From: Asterias rubens | Taxonomy: Eukaryota > Echinodermata > Asteroidea > Forcipulatida > Asteriidae | Reading direction: 5' to 3' | Assembly (NCBI RefSeq): GCF_902459465.1 | Contig: NC_047068.1 | Coordinates: 12,671,195 to 12,735,194 of the forward strand | Length of the DNA stretch: 64,000 nucleotides | Shown: positions 54,039 through 64,000 of the stretch, in pieces | Layout of the letters: each line of letters starts with the position of its first letter | How positions within the stretch are numbered: the stretch's first letter is position 1 | The notes under the pieces: generated by a model | Told to the model about the DNA's origin: nothing | Database searches by the model: none | The model's input: the letters and a program-made list of their open reading frames with translations, nothing else | Translations under genes and position numbers: made by a program

Positions 54039-55119
54039 TTAACTATAAGTGAATGCCAAACTGTTGAATGAAGTACTATTTTTGTGTGTTGGCTGATGAT
54101 GCAAGTGACAAACGTACTTTAATAAGCCAGGTATTAAATTGAATGAATTTGCAGGGAAAAACAAGCTTTTGCAGCTTTTTGAATGTAGTGTCTTGTGGAG
54201 AAACAAATTATGTTAAAGTGCGGGATAAAACTACCTAATTATTTTGAAAATTACCCTTCATAACACTCTGTGACGTGTGCTGGTTTAAAAGATAGGGGCT
54301 GGATTTTCGAAAACAAGTTAACTGCATAAAGTCGTGTGGTTCTCAGGACGAATTTACAAAATACCTTTGTTGTTATGTTTTCAAATATAAATTTGTAAAT
54401 TGGAAATAAATAATGTTGAAATCGAAAACTGACTTAAAGAGTAAGTCATATGACTTGTTTTTGTATGTCGTGATATTTAAAATATTTATATGCATAAAAA
54501 GTTTTCCCGGAATTTAAGTATCGCGTTATTATATTTTCTGTCAAATAAAAAAATCCTCAAATCAGACAATCAATTCCCCAAAGAAATTGTTATACGCGAT
54601 TAGAAAAGATAACCGCTCAAATTAACAATCTATTCGAACAGCATTTAAATTCTTAACAGCTTCGCATAAATCTCTAGTATTTAATAAGTATAAATATGCT
54701 CCCAGTATATCATGTTGACTATGCTGTTGACTTAACTCAGAAAAAAATTATACCGCGGAGAATGTTTTATGCAATAATATGTCAATTCTTTTTTTAAACA
54801 AATTGCGAAAACAAAAATAGATTGAACATTATCGAGTAATCCTAAAACCGGGATAACAATTAAAATTCTAATAGAGGTTTATCGGGCGGGATCGTATTTA
54901 TATATAGCCTACATATTGGATTTTTATTTTTATTTTTTAAATTCATCGAGTATTCTAATAAAAATGCCACTCCTGAGCCGAAGCGTGACCGAGTTGCTGG
55001 GCACGCGTGAGCCACCCAAGCTCCGCCTGAGAAGTGCGGGTAACTCTAGCGATATTTCTACCTAGTGAGACCGGTGATGTTAGAGTGATGTTAGACGCTT
55101 GCAAGTTTTTGCCATTTAA
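54039..55119. other. Very AT-rich intergenic with a GC-rich island
   Basis: AT-rich throughout except for about 54964-55065, which is GC-rich and encodes a 33-codon ORF (MPLLSRSVTELLGTREPP..., stop TAG 55063). A TATA-like TTATATATAG lies about 65 bp upstream. It could be a small ORF, a first exon (CCTA|GTGAGA is a weak donor) or chance. Confidence 0.3.
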
Positions 55120-55500
55120 AGGCAATGGACACTATTGGTAATTACTCAAGAAATTGTTAGCAAAAAAACTTACTTGGTAACGAGTAATGGGGAGAGGTTG
55201 ATAATATAAAACATTGTGAGAAACGGTTCCATCTGGACGTCTGTTTCGAGAAAGAAGTAATTTTCCACTAAAATATGTGAATTTGATTCCGAGACCTCAG
55301 AATTTCATTTTGAGGTCCCGAAATCAAGCATCTGAAAGCACACAACTTCGTGTGACAAGGTTTTTTTTTCTTCCATTATTATCTCTCAACTTTGACGACC
55401 AATTGAGTTCAAATTTTCACAGGTTTGTTATATTGTGCACATGTTGAGATACACAGTGAGAAGACAGGTCTTGGAGAATTACCGAAGGTGTCCAATGTAT
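55120..55500 (-). mobile_element. Family A MITE, complete
   Basis: TTAA at 55116-55119 and 55501-55504; AGGCAATGGACACTATTGG...AGGTGTCCAATGTAT. Reverse orientation. Confidence 0.87.
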
Positions 55501-55652
55501 TTAAATGGTTTCCCTTAATTTAAAAGTTTACCAACCTATTATAGAGAGAAGGGCATTCACGCTCGGTTTTTTTAACACGTACGAAAACCCGGTAGAGGTT
55601 CCCCAATTGAACCCTTTTCGCAAAATACACATTGCGCACGCGCTAACTGTTG

Positions 55653-55722
55653 AATGGGGTGCATGCTGGTCTAGCTAGGGACCAACCTGGTTCGCTATAG
55701 CTAGACCAGCATGCACCCCATT
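55653..55722. repeat. Perfect 25-bp hairpin
   Basis: Arm 55653-55677 (AATGGGGTGCATGCTGGTCT...) is exactly complementary to arm 55698-55722 (...CCAGCATGCACCCCATT), with a 20-base loop. The stem has no mismatch; the size is that of a miRNA precursor or a minimal MITE. Confidence 0.85.
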
Positions 55723-55935
55723 CCACGCCAAACAAAACTAACACACTCATGTCCTACGAATGCACAGTTTATTTATTTGGTATGTACTTAGTATCGTAAC
55801 TTTGATTCTCATAAAACGCATTAGCTCTTAGAACACAGCTATTTAAAGTAAATTGTATTACATCATCACTCACTAAATCCAGTGTGCATGTGTGTATGCG
55901 TTGGTGAAAACTAATGGCAATTAAAAATTAATTAA

Positions 55936-56313
55936 AGACACTGGACACTATTGGTAATTGTCAAAGAACAGTCTTTTCACTCGTTGTATCTCAATATATG
56001 CACACAAAAACCAAATCTGTGAAAATTTGAACTCAATTGGTCTTCGAAGTTGCGAGATAATAACAAAAGAAAAAAACACCATTGTCACACGAAGTTGTGC
56101 TTTCAGATGCTTGATTTCGAGAGCTCAAAATCGAATTCTGAGGTCTCGAAATCAAATTCGTGAAAAATTACTTCTTTCTCGAAAATTACGTAAATTCAGA
56201 GGGAGCTGTTTCTCACAATGTTTAATGCCATCAAAAGCTCCACATTACTCGTTACCAAGTAAGGTTGTATGCCATTAACTATTTTGAGTAATTACTAATA
56301 GTGACCACTGCCT
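55936..56313 (+). mobile_element. Family A MITE, complete
   Basis: TTAA at 55932-55935 and 56314-56317; AGACACTGGACACTATTGG...AGTGACCACTGCCT. Confidence 0.87.
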
Positions 56314-56544
56314 TTAAGCAACTAAGTACAAGAGTTGTGGAATGTATTTTGAGTAACTTTTTTACTTCGAAGTACTGCGGTTATGTAAAAAATATATCGG
56401 GAAGCCCGAGAAAGTATTCATGCCTAAAAATCTTTCTTCTATTTTTTTTTCATTAATTATTTAATTAAAACGATCAGTCAAAGGGTATCGTTTCTAACAA
56501 TGATTTGTTTGCTTATTTGGTTAGTATTCTATGCTTTTTGTTAA

Positions 56545-56901
56545 AGGATTTGGGTACCTTTTCAAAAGGTCCATAGATTTACATTAAACTTACAGATAAC
56601 TTGAAGATAATGATAGTGGAAAGCTCCCCTTGAAATTTTACTTACCGAGGTGCTGTAGTTTTTGAGAAATGAGTAAAACAATGTCATGAAAATACGTTTG
56701 TAAATTATTAAAATAATTTTCGTCTCATGAGACGAAAATTATTTTCATGACATTGTTTTACTCATTTCCCAAAAACTACAGCACCTCAGCGCGTAATATT
56801 TTCAGGGAAGCTTTCTACTATCATTATCTTCAAATTGTGTAAGTTTAGTGTAAATCTGTGGACATTGTGTTTTTTTGTCCTACAAAAGTTACATAGACCC
56901 T
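56545..56901 (+). mobile_element. Family C MITE, complete palindrome
   Basis: TTAA at 56541-56544 and 56902-56905. AGGATTTGGGTACC at the left, ACATAGACCCT at the right. The halves are inverted around TCTCATGAGACG (about 56727). Same family as 23535-23887, opposite orientation. Confidence 0.9.
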
Positions 56902-57390
56902 TTAATTGTGTGTACAGCGCTGTGGTACTTCCCCCTGTTAGTTAGAGCGCTTTATAAATACCTCGTTATTTTTATAGTATATTAATATCTCTCCAGTGCT
57001 CTTTACCAATTAGTTTTATGGCCATTAATTGTTGTAGTATACCGCCCTCCCTTTGAGACGATCCTTCGAATGCTGACCTGAATTAATCAGGTTGGAACTG
57101 CTGGTATGAAACAATACAATAACCACCAAATAATGTCTTATCTGAACCTTTTTTTTCAAATAAATATTACACAGCAAAAGGGGAAAAATATGCAAACCAG
57201 TATAAAAAATATCTACATGCAAGCGAACTGCAATAACATTTGAAAACGTATATACAGCAAAATTAATAGTAAAAATAGTTATACAATTTTAATTATAAAT
57301 AAATAATAAATTCTATATTAAGTAATATACTTTATAGTATTGGTGAAAACCTTTTGGAAAGGAATTTATTAACTATTTACATCCTTTAAT

Positions 57391-57677
57391 AGATGTTAAA
57401 TTTGCATCGGGATAAAGAATATTAATTTTTGGTTTTTACCCATACACCGATGTGTGTTAGTACTGCATACTCAGTACTTTCCCGAGTCCTGTGAAAAAAT
57501 ATCACAGGCATGTTACTCGGGTGGGATTCGAACCCACGACCCTTGCAATTCTAGAGCAGTGTCTTACCAACTAGACTACCGAGGTTGCCCGGTAGCTAGA
57601 GGCAGTTCGAATCCTATGTTTTGGCAGCGGGTACCGCAACGATATAATAGATGTTAAATTTGCATCGGGATAAAGAA

Positions 57678-57709
<32 letters not shown>

Positions 57710-57788
57710 TGGGGGGGGGGGGGTTTTACCCATACACCGATGTGTGTTAGCACTGCATACTCAGTACTTTCCCGAGTCCTGTGAAAAG
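57391..57788. repeat. Direct repeats bracketing the SINE
   Basis: AGATGTTAAATTTGCATCGG-GATAAAGAATATTAATTTTT is present at about 57392 and again at about 57650, each followed by TTTTACCCATACACCGATGT...GTACTTTCCCGAGTCCTGTG. The second copy contains a T-run of about 26 joined to a G-run of about 13. Confidence 0.8.
57455..57610 (-). repeat. tRNA-derived SINE
   Basis: On the minus strand: GCAACCTCGGTAGTCTAGTT-GGTAAGACACTG (A-box TAGTCTAGTTGG), then GGGTCGTGGGTTCGAATCCC (B-box GGTTCGAATCC), a CCGAGT-rich body and CACAGGACTCGGGAAAGTAC. tRNA-like head plus unrelated tail is the SINE form. Degenerate relatives lie at 19144-19345 and 59876-59990. Confidence 0.6.
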
Positions 57789-58103
57789 GAAAAAAATTAC
57801 CAATTTACCTCCTTGTCTGCAGTCTGCCTTATTCACTATACCTTTCTGGTGATGTTTGTTTTCTTACCTTAGCATTTGTTTTTTGAATTTTTGAGTGAAG
57901 TTTATTGAACTTTGCCGAGAGAAAAAAACGTAATAATACTATCATATAAATAATTCACAAAGGCGACGTAAACAAATAGACATTGCAAATTTTGTTTTGC
58001 TATATCTTTTTTGTTAAACATACCTTAACATTTATATTTGGTTGATTTCTCACGACGCATAGTCTGAGAGGTCTAAAACATCCTTGATGATACCAACCAT
58101 TAA

Positions 58104-58413
58104 ATGATTGGGGTACTTTTTGTAACACAAAACCCAATGTCAACAGATTTACAAGGCTTCCCTTAAAATATAGCTTGCCGAGGTGCTGTAGTTAAATTTT
58201 TTTTTTAGTAAAACAAGGTCACGAGAAATACCTTTCACATGCTAAAATAATTTTGGTGACTTGTTTTACTCATTTCTCAAAAACTACAGCACCTCAGAAA
58301 GTAATATTTTTAAATAAGGGAAGCTTTCTACCAACATTATCTTCAAACCGTGTAAATTTAATTTAAATCTGTTAATATTGTGTTTTGTGTCCTACAAAAA
58401 GTACCCAGACCCT
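58104..58413 (+). mobile_element. Family C MITE, diverged
   Basis: TTAAATGATTGGGGTACTTT at the left, AAAAGTACCCAGACCCT-TTAA at the right. GAGGTGCTGTAGTT is mirrored by AAAAACTACAGCACCTC. Confidence 0.8.
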
Positions 58414-59186
58414 TTAATTGGACAATTTGACTTGTAAATTTGGATGCATCCGATCGTAAACATTTTATAGATGCTAATGCTGGATTTAAAGTCCGGTATT
58501 GAATATTAATTTATGACATAATATAAAAACAATTAGAGATAATTCTTCCTTTGCAGTTTACACCGACTTCAAAAAAAAACAAAAATAAAATTTGCATGAA
58601 CTACTCAGTCTGTATAAATTATAGCATAGTTATGCATCAGACATCACAAATTCCTGTTATAAGGTTTGTATTGCATGAATATTTACCTAAATAGCTGCTT
58701 AGAAACTAGCCTCTGCTTAGAAATGAGTGACCTTGTAAATTCCATGGCATTTGCCGGCTGGCAAGATACCACACTTGCCTGGTTGGACGATTTGTGTCAT
58801 AGTTTCCACGAAATTTCGAGAGGTATAAAATAATTAACATCAGAAAAAAGTTTTGAGACGTACCCCAACCCATTATTACTTCATATCAAACATGGGTTCA
58901 AATCCTTGTGATTTACATGAAATGCTACAATCAATCAATCAAACAACCATGGCGCCTAAATCAAAGATTTGCTCAAAGGCACTGAGGCACAGAAGAAAAA
59001 TACAAAAAAGTCATTGATGGTAGGTAGGCCTCCTGAAACAATTATTGGGCTTTCAGAAGTGCCTTGAATGTGTTGAATGATGTTGTGTTCCTTATGTGAT
59101 TAGGAAGTTCATTCCAGAGTTTTGGTCCATAATACCGAGAAGGCTCTATCAGCAAAGATGATTAAGACGTGTTTGAATCCGAGGCG
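58414..59186. other. Intergenic, unclassified repeat-like sequence
   Basis: 59070-59160 reads GTTGTGTTCCTTATGTGATT-AGGAAGTTCATTCCAGAGTTTTGG, which looks like a transposon remnant by its phrase structure, but I could not place it. No exon called. Confidence 0.3.
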
Positions 59187-59345
59187 TCATCTATTCACAA
59201 TCGACTTTGTCACTTGTACCCTGTCGGTCTTGTGGTCGCGACTGTCGTACAATGTGCTGAAGAAGGTGTTGCTCCTGTAGGCGTTCCAGTTCATATACTG
59301 CTGTAGCTTACTTTGCAGCTCATCCTCGCTGGGGTAGGGTACCTC
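59187..59345 (-). CDS. Orphan terminal-type exon, unrecognised protein
   Basis: Behind an acceptor GACTACAG (59346-59353), 159 bases read in one frame as 52 residues and a TGA stop at 59187-59189. The peptide begins EVPYPSEDELQSKLQQYMNW, continues through YRSNTFFSTLYDSRDHKTDR and ends SIVNR. Composition is balanced and charged, GC content exceeds the surroundings, and codons look protein-like, so I believe it is the last coding exon of a minus-strand gene. Upstream exons were not identified within the window. I do not recognise the family; the D-H-K-T-D-R-V-Q-V-T-K run suggests an exposed C-terminal tail, but that is a guess. Confidence 0.5.
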   Translation of the reverse strand, partial: EVPYPSEDELQSKLQQYMNWNAYRSNTFFSTLYDSRDHKTDRVQVTKSIVNR

Positions 59346-60911
59346 CTGTAGTCAGAACATGCACACAGGACATGGACATTGGTAGCGACATTGATTGACA
59401 GTGACACGGTGACAAATATTTGGGGACCAAGGTGACAACATGACAAAGATAGTGACAAATATATAAGGTAGCATAAGGTGAAGTGTGTGTGTGTTCGTTA
59501 TTGTGTTTTACATACATACAGCAGAGATGAGGGGTAAAATAGAGGGGTGAAAAATATAGGGAGGGTTTCACATATGTATTTTGGAAGGACAGATCGAGAT
59601 AATGGATGGATAAAATTGACAGATATAGAAACGGTGACATGTACATGGACATACACCAAACATAAATGATGACAGAGATGGTAACCACAAAAGAAACGGA
59701 GAAATGGAGACAAAATTGTGATTAATATTGTAACCTACTGTCTTTATTAATTAATCTGCTTAAGCAGTATTGTTTGGTTTAAAACCCTTACACCGGTAAG
59801 AGTTGTGTATAGTCATAGCCATATAATAGGACTCTTTCTCTGTGCACTGTAGTACAACACGAGAGTGTACGGCCGCCAGGGCTATGTATAGTCAGTACTT
59901 TACCGGCCCGAGTTCCGTGAAAACATTTCACATGCATATAACTCGGATGGGATTCGAAGAGCCTGAGCATCGATGGCTTTTTCGTATACAATCTGTGATG
60001 CGCCCCTTTAAGGACCAATTACCATCATACCTCCAACAATTCTACTGGTAGTCTCACTGGGGAGGAAGGCATTATTCATTTTTTAGGGACGGTCTTTACT
60101 GATTTACTGATGATGATTATTAATCTCAACTTGTTAATAATCTGTTGGTTGTTTTTTTCGCCACGGCACAATGATCAACACAATAGCGGGTAGCTGCGTT
60201 TCCTTTGGCGGCATTACAGTTATTATCTACAGTGGCTGTCAATTAATACCGTGAAACGTGTTGCCATGGGGTGTTGGAGGGGGGCATTCATGCGGTTACT
60301 TACAGCCATCTATGAAGCTTACTCACATGAATTTTTTTTTTTTTTTTTTTTTATCTTTTGTATTCATCCAACGCATTACATTTCATTCATTACAGATGCT
60401 TAACACCTCACTTTGTTACGAATCTCTTAAATAATTAATGATCTCAAGAAATACTGTCTACCTATTGCAAAACGTGAATCCGCCCCCCCCCCCTCATCCC
60501 CGTCCCCTTTCGCGGATGGTTCTTTTGATCCAACCCCTAGCATTGTCTAAACATCAGCAAGGAAGAGTGAGGTGTCGAAATAAAGACACTTCAAAATATT
60601 AAAATTGTAAACACTCTTCATATAAACGGGAAGGACAAAACGCTCCAACAAAAGGTTCAATAACTTCGCCCGTTCAATTGGCTCTTGAGCCAGTCGCGTG
60701 CCGGCCCGTCGCGTGTCGACCCGCCTCTCTCCACTCATTAGGCGCTTGTATGTTTAACTAATTGTTGCTATTGTTTAAGTGCTGAGGGTGGACAATTGCA
60801 CAGGTGCAAGGTCACTGTCTTCAGCAGTATATGGATCCTACAGGTGCAGTGTGTATTAAGGGCTTAAGGTAACCAATTCAGAAACGCAACCTCAATTTAT
60901 ACCTTTCTTAA
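59346..60911. other. Intergenic/intronic, SINE fragment and low complexity
   Basis: 59876-59990 holds a truncated SINE (CAGTACTTTACCGGCCCGAG...CTCGGATGGGATTCGAAG). Poly-T at about 60330-60352 and poly-C at 60482-60493. No confident exon. Confidence 0.4.
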
Positions 60912-61275
60912 AAGACACCGGACACCTTTGTTTATTGTCAAAGACCAGTCTTCTCACTTGGTATAGCTCAACATTTTGTATGCATAAAATAGCAAACATG
61001 TGAAAACTTAAACTCATTGGTCGTCGAAGTTGTCAGATAATAATGACAGAAAAAAACGCATTTGTCACACGAAGTTGTGTCCTTTCAGATGCTTGATTTC
61101 GGGACTTCAAAATCTAATTCTTATGTCTCGAAATCAAATTCGTGGAAAATTACTTCTCGAAAACTACGTTACTTCAGAGGGAGCCGTTTCCCACGATGTT
61201 TTTTACTACCAACAGCTCTCTATTGCTTGTTACCATGAAGTAAGTTTCTATGCTAAAAATTAATTTGAGTTAAGG
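60912..61275 (+). mobile_element. Family A MITE, 3' terminus missing at LINE junction
   Basis: Starts TTAA-A-AGACACCGGACACC and runs through TATGCTAAAAATTAATTTGA-GTTA, then changes abruptly into LINE sequence at about 61276. The CCACTGCCT-TTAA end is absent. Confidence 0.78.
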
Positions 61276-63924
61276 GCTTAAACTGTGACGCTGATGCTAT
61301 TAATGAAATTTAAACTAAGCTTAAAATCTATGAGACTAATGAGTGGAAAAAAGCCCAAATTAGAATCCGCAACACTGTAAAAGATGAAGGCGAAAAAGCT
61401 TCTAAATATTTCCTCAACCTGGAAAATCAGCAAGTAAATAATGGGAAAATCTACAAATTACTCACCAAAGATGGTAGTTATGCCATCCAGTCAGACACTA
61501 TGTTGAACTGTGCCAATGTGTTTTATAGTAATTTATATAAGGCAGAGGAAATATCTCATTTCCACCTAGAAGACATTATTTCCAAAATAGAAACCAAACA
61601 AATTCCCGAAGAGATTCAGTCTAACCTTGATTGTGAAATTACAGCCGACGAAGTTAGGAAAGCTATTTTTCAGATGAACAAACATAAGTCCCCAGGGCAG
61701 GATGGTCTGACTGTAGAATTCTACCAAACCTATTGGGATGTTATTAGCACAGATTTGATTGATGTTATAATGATTGTCTTAACAAAGGTACAATGTGTAA
61801 CTCTATGAATTCCGCTTTGATTAGACTCTTTTATAAAAATGTGGGCGATAGATACGAATTGAAAAACTGGCGTCCCATTAGTCCGCTCAACGTGGATTAT
61901 AAAATCCTGGCTAAAGTGATCACAAACAGATTGAAACTAATCATGCCCATTATTATCGGCGAAGAGCAAACTTGTGGGGTAACCTCTAGAAATATTCAAG
62001 AGAATATTATGCTTTTACGAGATGTTATTGATTTTGCTAACTGGAATAATTTACAAGCTTGTCTTCTAAGTATAGGTCAAGAAAAAGCTTTTGATCGTAT
62101 TAGCTGGGTTTATATGTTTACTATTATGGACAGAATGGGTATCCCACCGAAATTGATTAAGTGGATTAAAGTTCTTTACAGTAATCCTTATTGTAGTATT
62201 ATCCTGAACAATTTTATTGGCGCTCCCGTTAAGGTTGAACGAGGGATACGACAAGGGTGCTCATTATCTCCTTTGTTGTACTCCATTTGTGCGGAGGGGT
62301 TAGCCTCCCTAGTCAGAAGTAGTTGTAAACTTAAAGGTACTGTTACCCCTAATGGGGAATGCAGTGTTCGTTTAATCCAACATGCTGACGACACTAATAT
62401 ATTTGTTAGTGACAATAAGGAACTCGATGTAATTCAGAACATTCTCAACGTGTATTGTAAAGGTAGTGGTTCTAAACTTAATGTTGATAAATCTAAGGGT
62501 CTTTGGTTAGGGAACTGGAGAAGTAGAAAAGATTGCCCTGGTAGTTTCAAAATTGTTAAGGAACTTAAAATTCTCGGTATCATATTTGGGACTGACATTA
62601 CGCCTGAAGACAATTGGGTCCCAGAATTAACAACATTAGCTCTACTTCTGACAAATGGTCCAAACGTCACCTCAATTTAAATGGTAAAGTAGTTATTGTG
62701 AACAATTTGATAGGAGCAGGGATTAACTATTTGGGAAGCGTGCTTGAATGTCCCAACTACTGGAACAAAAAGATGAATGATCTTATTTGGAATTTTTTTT
62801 GGAGTGGGAAAATGGAGAAAATCAAGAGAAATACCATCATAGGTCCCCCAAAATTGGGGGGAATGGGCCTTTTGGATATTGAGAGTAAATTAATGAGTCT
62901 TAAGCTTCAACGGTTAGTTCGGTACCCATCCTCTGATGGTAAATGGAAACTGTATTTTGATTACTGGTTGAAATGTGACAAAGCAACTTGTAACTATTGT
63001 GTATGTCTACAGATTTAAAATAAAAATAAAATAAAATAAAATAAAATCATTTAGAATGGTACATATTTGCTAACATTCGTAAGAATCTTCAAATCACCCC
63101 GTTTTACCATGAACTTATCGTTGCTTTTAAGTACGCAGGAGGGAAGCTTTTATGCAATTTTACCGACATTTTGGGAAGCCATGGAAGTTCTACTGTGGAA
63201 TAACGTCAAGGTTACTAGGGATGAAACACTTTTAAAGAGCCCTCTTCTAAAATCTGTGGGTTGTTATAATGTGGGTGATGTTGTCAGACACGGAGAACTG
63301 TTTTCCTTTCATGATATTGCCAGAGCATGTCAAATTAAACATAATAATGCTGGTAGAATTTTGAAGAGAATTGAAAAACACATAGATTATACGTTAATCA
63401 ATGAGAAGAGAGAAGGACCGGCAGTGCACACAAGTAACTGGCTTGCCATTTGTGATCATCAAAGCAAAACTGTTCCGATTTGTGAAACTAATTTGTTTCT
63501 CCCAAGGTGCAAGTTAAATGGAAACACATTTTTTCACCTAGGAAAAGACTTACCTTGGGCTTCAGTTTGGATGAGTAATTGGAAAAATGGGTTAATGGAT
63601 CCGGATGACAAACAGTTTATGTACAAACCTAGACATAGAATTCTACCGACTAAAGACGTTTTGCTGAAAATAGGTGTCGTTAAAGAACTAACATGCCCGC
63701 TTTGTAACGTTAACAATGAAACTCACGAATATATCTTTATTTATTGTACCCACACTTGGGAGGCTTGGATCTTTGTGGAAAGACTGCTCAGAAAATATAC
63801 TGGTAACAAACACTATTACTTGAATGACTCTAATAGAATTCTTGGTTATAATTTAGAACCAGTTCAGGCTATTGTCGTAGCTAAACTGCTCAGACTGATC
63901 TGGAATATAAGATGCAAAAATTGA
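61276..63924 (+). mobile_element. Broken L1/Tx1-like non-LTR retrotransposon (ORF2 remnant)
   Basis: Successive frames match one ORF2. At 61317-61808 is the pre-RT region with NKHKSPGQDGLTVEFYQ. At 61793-62680 is the reverse transcriptase with LKNWRPISPLN, SIGQEKAFDRISW (motif A), GIRQGCSLSPLLYS (motif B) and QHADDTNIFV (motif C, where YADD has become HADD). At 62614-63018 is the thumb. After an (AAAAT)n insertion at 63008-63045, 63067-63924 carries a C-terminal zinc-knuckle-like CPLC...ETHEYIFIYC and ends at a TGA. Frame changes near 61800 and 62640, an in-frame TAA near 61301 and the missing endonuclease show a dead, 5'-truncated copy. It enters directly from the family A MITE at about 61276. 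Confidence 0.9.
63008..63047 (+). repeat. (AAAAT)n array inside the LINE
   Basis: Seven or so AAAAT/AAATA units interrupt the LINE ORF. Homologous reading resumes on the far side (EWYIFANIRKNLQ), so this is an insertion or local expansion. Confidence 0.8.
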
Positions 63925-64000
63925 CATCATCATTCAGTTAAAAAAAATCTTGAAATACATTCTCCGTATGGAAAAGACCAGATTGAGCCAAGAATCTTTT

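Noticed and set aside
1-64000. CRISPR array, rRNA genes or bacterial operon context for ispE
   Set aside because: No regularly spaced repeats of CRISPR type, no rRNA signature and no neighbouring bacterial gene were seen anywhere in the window.

Overview
This is a gene-poor, repeat-dense nuclear window from an animal. It has spliced exons with GT-AG junctions, long AT-rich introns, microsatellites and dozens of short inverted-repeat elements. Two Death-NACHT(-LRR) receptor genes in tandem, a CMP-sialic acid synthetase-like gene and a uronyl 2-O-sulfotransferase-like gene point to an invertebrate deuterostome. An echinoderm, perhaps a sea star, is my inference; nothing in the window fixes the species.

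Layout. 1-1.2 kb: 5' part of a minus-strand NLR gene running off the left edge. 2.1-3.0 kb: a hAT-like non-autonomous transposon. 6.6-7.5 kb: an intact, intronless, bacterial-type ispE on the plus strand. 10.1-14.1 kb: a second NLR gene, tandem to the first, with the same exon organisation and intron phase. 14-22 kb: mostly repeats. 22.5-24.8 kb: a minus-strand gene for a His-rich, two-pass, PPxY-bearing membrane protein. 27.9-35.6 kb: an eight-exon minus-strand CMAS-like gene whose nucleotide-binding motifs are degraded although frame and splice sites are intact. 39.6-48.7 kb: an eight-exon plus-strand 2-O-sulfotransferase gene. 52.3-53.1 kb: an intronless bHLH transcription factor. 59.2 kb: an isolated terminal-type exon of an unrecognised minus-strand gene. 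61.3-63.9 kb: a broken L1/Tx1-like LINE.

Several families of short inverted-repeat elements (A, B, C, D below) run through the spaces between genes. All are flanked by TTAA and have AGG...CCT-like termini, so one transposase type could have moved them; about 26 copies are recognisable. Other foldback families (E-H, and unique hairpins) and tRNA-derived SINE fragments fill much of the rest.

No operon-like logic is expected. CMAS-like and 2-O-sulfotransferase are both Golgi/nuclear glycan-pathway genes but stand on opposite strands with about 4 kb between them. The two NLR copies form a tandem innate-immunity pair. The most unusual features are the solitary MEP-pathway ispE in an animal locus, the CMAS-like gene with lost catalytic motifs, and the shared TTAA/AGG signature of several MITE families.
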